Position numbers and translations under genes: made by a program
Shown here: one piece after another, positions 60,293 through 64,000 of the stretch
Position numbering within the stretch: position 1 is the stretch's first letter
Layout: every line of letters starts with the position of its first letter
Notes under the pieces: generated by a model
Databases searched by the model: none
Told to the model about the DNA's origin: nothing
Seen by the model: only the letters and a program-made list of their open reading frames with translations
From: Arbacia lixula
Taxonomy: Eukaryota > Echinodermata > Echinoidea > Arbacioida > Arbaciidae
Reading direction: 5' to 3'
Assembly (NCBI GenBank): GCA_963669155.1
Contig: OZ022596.1
Coordinates: forward strand, 13,357,038 to 13,421,037
Length of the DNA stretch: 64,000 nucleotides

Positions 60293-61817
60293 GAGAACGA
60301 TGAGGTTGGGGGGGGGGGGCGGTGAGAGAGAGAGGGGAAAAGAGAACGCCAAATATATCTATTTGGCCATGCACATAGAGGTTATTTACAGACAGCTCTA
60401 GTGAACATCATAGAAAGAAAGATTTGTATATTCTGATTGCAGAGAGAAAGAGAGAGAGAGAGAGAGAGTGAACAGATACCGAGAGAAAAGATGTTAAACT
60501 GCCAATGCTAGTCACTGGTCACTTTTAAGGAGTACATGTAGGCCTACTAGCATTGTTTCCAGGCTGTTGTGCATTCTGTAACCAAACTATTCAATGAATC
60601 ATCCTTCAAGGTATAGTACATGTATCACCAATTTCTCTTCCGTCTCCCCATTCTTCATCACAGATATCGGTGGCACACGTAGCGCACCGCGATATACCGT
60701 ATGAAACCTTTTACGTGACGTCACTGAAATACATCCAGACGTTTACACCGGCACCCCACTCTGAGGTAGCGGGGTCAAATGTCAGGGCTAGGGTCATGGA
60801 CATGGATGGGGTCAATGTCGTGGTCTACGAGCCAATAAGGAGAGGAGAGGGCAGAAGCATCCCTGGATTTGTGTACATTCACGGCGGAGGCATGTGCATA
60901 GGAGACGCAGGTGAGTTATTAATGCTTTGTGTGCCATACAAATTGCTGCTCAATGACATTTTGTGTATATGTATTCTAAACAATGATACACAATGAGTTA
61001 ACATATCAAATAGCCTTGAACTTGTGTACGATCCTTGAGTGACGAACAGGACTTTATCAACTAATATGAAATATTTTCTATCAACGTTAATCTGAATAAC
61101 GTTTCATGCGTGGAGCAAACATACTAGTTTCGAAGTTTATTATGAATAGTTAAACATGTAATTTCTCGTGTCACTAGTATGATACTAGGATCGTTCGGAG
61201 GAAATCTTTACCTTACATGGCGAAGAAAAGCAACAACATAAACACAATATTCGTACCGAGAATTAAACCTTGCTGAAGGTATTAAAGCCATAAACATGAT
61301 AAAAGGATTGAGACATTCCAGACCTTACCCAGACTATTTCATTATGTTCTCCAAGGAATAGAACTTGATCAAATTGTGTTAACTTTCTTCATTATCTTGT
61401 TCTTGGCACATATTTTAGGGATTTCTTAGCAGATTTGTGTAAACTATGAACTTTACCGGTACTTTCTTTTCTTTTCTGGCAGCTATGTATGAGCCCGTTA
61501 CTAGACGGATGGCAGAGGAACTTGGTGTTGTTCTTGTTTCTATTAAGTAAGTGCAATGTAGAATGTAAGTCTTGATAACATACTACACTGTACTTTATTA
61601 TTACTACTACCACGTCATCTACAGTATATTACTGTTAAGACTGCTAGTACTTCCTTTTCTACTACTACGACTTTTACTACTTCACTACTGCTCCTTCTAA
61701 TAGAAGTTCTAACTACTTTCACTACTACTACTACTACTACTACTACGACTACTACTGCTGTTACTTTTACTTCTTCTTATACTACTACTAGTAGTAGTAG
61801 TACTTCTACTACTACTT

Positions 61818-61856
<39 letters not shown>

Positions 61857-62967
61857 TACTTCTACTACTACTTCTACTACTACTTCTTCTACTACTACTT
61901 CTAGTAGTACTACTACAACTACTATTATTAGTTTTACTTCTACTATTGCCCCTTGTACTTCTCTAAAATATAAATCTAAATACATGTACTGGAGATACAT
62001 TCCTTTCACTACTGCTTGTAAATACACACACATATACTACTACCTCTAATTTTCAAAAGAGGTATGTGATTAAGGTTACTTTGAACAGTTTCACCATTCA
62101 GCAATGATACGAAATAAAGTGAAATGAGAATAACACACATGCGTTCCTTCTGTCCTTACATTTCTCAGTTATCGACTCGCTCCGGAACACACTTTCCCTG
62201 CAGGACATGAGGATTGTATGACAGCGACTCGATACTTCATTAATCACGCACACGACTTTGACGTCGACCCACAACGCATTGGCATAGGTGGAGACAGCGC
62301 AGGTGGTCACCTTTCCGCCTCCGTAGCCCAATCTGTGCACGACGACCCCTCCGTCCACGACCTCAAGCTCCAAGTCCTCGTCTACCCGTCCATGCAGAAA
62401 ATCGACCTCAACACCCCCTCCTATCAGAAGGCCTCCGCGGACTTCGGCAACGGCGGCATCCTGCCTTTGTGGCTTGTTGCTACCTTCACGAGCCTAGACA
62501 AATATGGCCGACTCGACCACGAGTTTTTCACGGAAATCGTGAAAAACAACCACACGTCATCCACATTCAAGATGTCATCGGTGGAATACGCGTACGTTAA
62601 CCACGCTCAGCTGCCGGACACGTTTCGCGATCCTAAATATTATACTACGCACAACAACGTGCGCACCGGAAACGACGCGCTCTGGGCGCGCTTGTCTAGT
62701 CAAATGCTGGATGCGCGCAGCGCTCCGCTCATGAGACGTGATCTAACCGGGCTACCGCCTGCTTTTATACTGACGTGTGGATTCGATCCGCTGCGTGATG
62801 ATGGCGTGTTCTACAAGAATCGTCTGGAGAACGCGAGCGTTCCCGTCACGTGGTCTCACTACGAGTCAGGTTTCCATGGCATCTTTCAAATGCAGGGAAA
62901 ATATGGATTCAAAATAGCAGTTACCATGCTTGATGATATCATAAACTTCCTTAAAGAGCACCTATGA
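58615..62967 (+). CDS. AADAC: Arylacetamide deacetylase-like membrane esterase
   Basis: Four exons (58615-58761, 60664-60910, 61483-61546, 62169-62967) join in phase and give 418 residues, close to the ~400 of vertebrate AADAC. The family hydrolyses ester and amide bonds of lipids and xenobiotics and is anchored in the ER membrane with a lumenal active site. Residues about 6-24 form the single N-terminal membrane anchor. The oxyanion-hole motif HGGG is at 122-125, NYRLAPEH at 153-160, the nucleophile Ser196 in GDSAGG, Asp359 in CGFDPLRDD and His389 in SGFHGIF. All catalytic residues are present. The start was chosen at 58,615 because it directly precedes the hydrophobic anchor; an ATG-free upstream extension adds only a short frame. 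Which AADAC/AADACL/NCEH1 member it is cannot be settled here. Confidence 0.92.
58762..60663. other. AADAC-like intron 1
   Basis: It holds the G-run repeat at 59,038-59,232 and GA simple repeats at 60,230-60,330 and 60,440-60,470. No other feature recognised. Confidence 0.7.
59038..59232. repeat. G-run/C-run repeat family, copy C
   Basis: The ordered words AAAATAGTG(TG)n, G run, TACATTTCATACTG, TAAATGGTGGGG, and GGGATTTCCACCCAT match copies A and B. Confidence 0.75.
60664..60910 (+). CDS. AADAC: AADAC-like exon 2 (HGGG motif)
   Basis: Acceptor CTTCATCACAG, donor GTGAGT; phase 0 in, phase 1 out. It ends FVYIHGGGMCIGDA, the oxyanion-hole strand of the hormone-sensitive-lipase family. Confidence 0.93.
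61483..61546 (+). CDS. AADAC: AADAC-like exon 3
   Basis: Acceptor TTTTCTGGCAG, donor GTAAGT; phase 1 in, phase 2 out, 64 nt. It encodes MYEPVTRRMAEELGVVLVSI. Confidence 0.9.
61664..61935 (+). repeat. (ACT)n trinucleotide array in AADAC-like intron 3
   Basis: About 270 bases of ACT/TAC units with interruptions (TTCTAC, AGTAGT inversions). The inverted AGTAGT blocks could pair with the rest. Confidence 0.9.
62169..62967 (+). CDS. AADAC: AADAC-like exon 4 (catalytic Ser, Asp, His)
   Basis: Acceptor CATTTCTCAG, phase 2 in, TGA at 62,965-62,967. It carries YRLAPEHTFPAGHEDC, IGIGGDSAGGHLSASVAQ, FILTCGFDPLRDDGVFY and YESGFHGIFQMQ. GC content is clearly higher than in the surrounding introns. Confidence 0.95.
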
Positions 62968-63127
62968 CATTGACATGAATTCGTGCTCCTAAATTCCCCC
63001 CGCCTACAATATGTAATCTTGACGTAATTTGGCGTAACATTGTTTAAAGACGATTACTACAGTATTTCTCAAGGTACTTTCAAACAAGTTGACAGGATGA
63101 CATATTGTAATCGCTGTGTGAATAATC

Positions 63128-63133
63128 AATAAA
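63128..63133 (+). terminator. Candidate polyadenylation signal of AADAC-like gene
   Basis: AATAAA about 160 bases past the stop codon. Confidence 0.55.
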
Positions 63134-64000
63134 GCGGCACTAAGAAAGATTAGAATCGATTTCAAGAAATGTTTCTTGCAAAAAATTTTCTATGTAGCGG
63201 CATAAAATGTATCAGTATATGATATGTAGTGAACATCGTGCAGACCATTTTGTGTATTTTTCGACTTTGTTTACGTCTTCCGCCATGAAGTAGACATTTT
63301 TTTTTTAAATCTGACACAAAAATACCTTAGGAATCTAAATATAGAATTATCAAACCCAACATCTGTCCTTATAGTCTTTTAGTGTAATCGACCCTAGTCA
63401 CTCGGTCTTTACATTCAGCACTGTGTGATGTCTGTCGAAATTGTCACTTATATGAATTGTACTGTATTATGGTATCATGATTTTCATTTCAACTTGATGT
63501 CTTCAATGAAATTTGTCTTAACGAAATCGAAAGTTTCATAGATCTGAAATAATTGGATTAATTGTAACGCATTAAAATTACATTTGCTGGTTAAGTAGAT
63601 GTACATGAGTGTTGTTTGAATATGTGTGTGACCTCTCGGCCATAATAGAGTCGGTGCTCAACCGGGAGATTATAGCCGCTACATGGTGTTTATGTTTATG
63701 TTTGCTTCCCTCCACGATGAATGTTTTAGCGACCCTAAGCTGTGAATGTATCATGCCCGAAATCGTTCATCCACTATGAACATGGTCTTTTGTTATGCGG
63801 ACATGTCATAGGACCCTTTGAAATTTTGTCTGCATAACAAAAGATCGTGTCAGTAATACACACAGACCCTTGGTTCACAGAGAGTCATGACCGTATATTC
63901 AAATTCAAAATTCAATTCAAAATGATTTTATTTTTCAAATCTTTAAAAAAATACATAATGTACAATATAAATACAAGATAGAAATCCATAATCGATAAGA
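63134..64000. other. Gene-free 3' flank
   Basis: A ~45-base inverted pair, GGTCTTTTGTTATGCGGACA and TCTGCATAACAAAAGATCGTG near 63,783-63,850, suggests a small hairpin element. Nothing else recognised. Confidence 0.5.

Overview
The window is animal nuclear DNA: genes are split by GT-AG introns, the intergenic space and introns are packed with mobile elements, and there is one 200-base assembly gap. The gene content (a metazoan nucleoporin, an SRCR/EGF protein, an arylacetamide-deacetylase-type esterase) and the repeats (DIRS, Tc1, tRNA-SINEs, TTAA-target MITEs, a Helentron/pearl-like element) suggest a marine invertebrate deuterostome. A sea urchin or relative is my best guess, but this is an inference and no marker here proves it.

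Layout. (1) 1.4-22.8 kb, minus strand: a complete Nup62 gene. I could place 15 coding exons whose splice phases all agree and which sum to 1,803 nt (600 residues plus stop). The N-terminal half is the FG-repeat domain, built from symmetric phase-1 exons. The C-terminal part is the coiled coil that binds Nup54/Nup58. (2) 24.3-31.2 kb: gene-free, with a Tc1 remnant, SINEs, hairpin MITEs, a direct duplication and the gap at 26,966-27,165. (3) 31.2-36.3 kb, minus strand: a young, largely whole DIRS-type tyrosine-recombinase retrotransposon with identical 43-bp inverted ends. (4) 38.4-41 kb, minus strand: a decayed host gene that looks like a TMEM53/DUF829 family member, with a LINE fragment inside it. 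(5) 44.8-52.7 kb, plus strand: a secreted-type SRCR-SRCR-EGF-SRCR gene whose 5' exon(s) I did not find. (6) 53.2-54.4 kb: a LINE reverse-transcriptase fragment. (7) 55.7-56.8 kb: a pearl/Helentron-like repeat with ~165-bp tandem units. (8) 58.6-63.1 kb, plus strand: a complete four-exon AADAC-like membrane esterase gene (418 residues), preceded by a striking array of TTACGTAA-like sites spaced about 20.5 bp apart.

Two themes run through the window. First, TTAA-flanked non-autonomous transposons are very dense: one piggyBac-like family with TTAACCC ends and several families with TTAA-AGG ends resembling Kolobok/T2 MITEs. One piggyBac-like copy has inserted into another copy of its own family. 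Second, Nup62 shows repeated local tandem duplication. One whole exon is duplicated, and the exon/5'-splice-site boundaries of exons 7, 10 and 13 have been copied into the introns just downstream of them, in one case as a 14-unit minisatellite.

The genes do not form a pathway. Nup62 acts in the nuclear pore central channel, the SRCR protein is probably secreted, and the esterase is probably a type II membrane protein of the endoplasmic reticulum.
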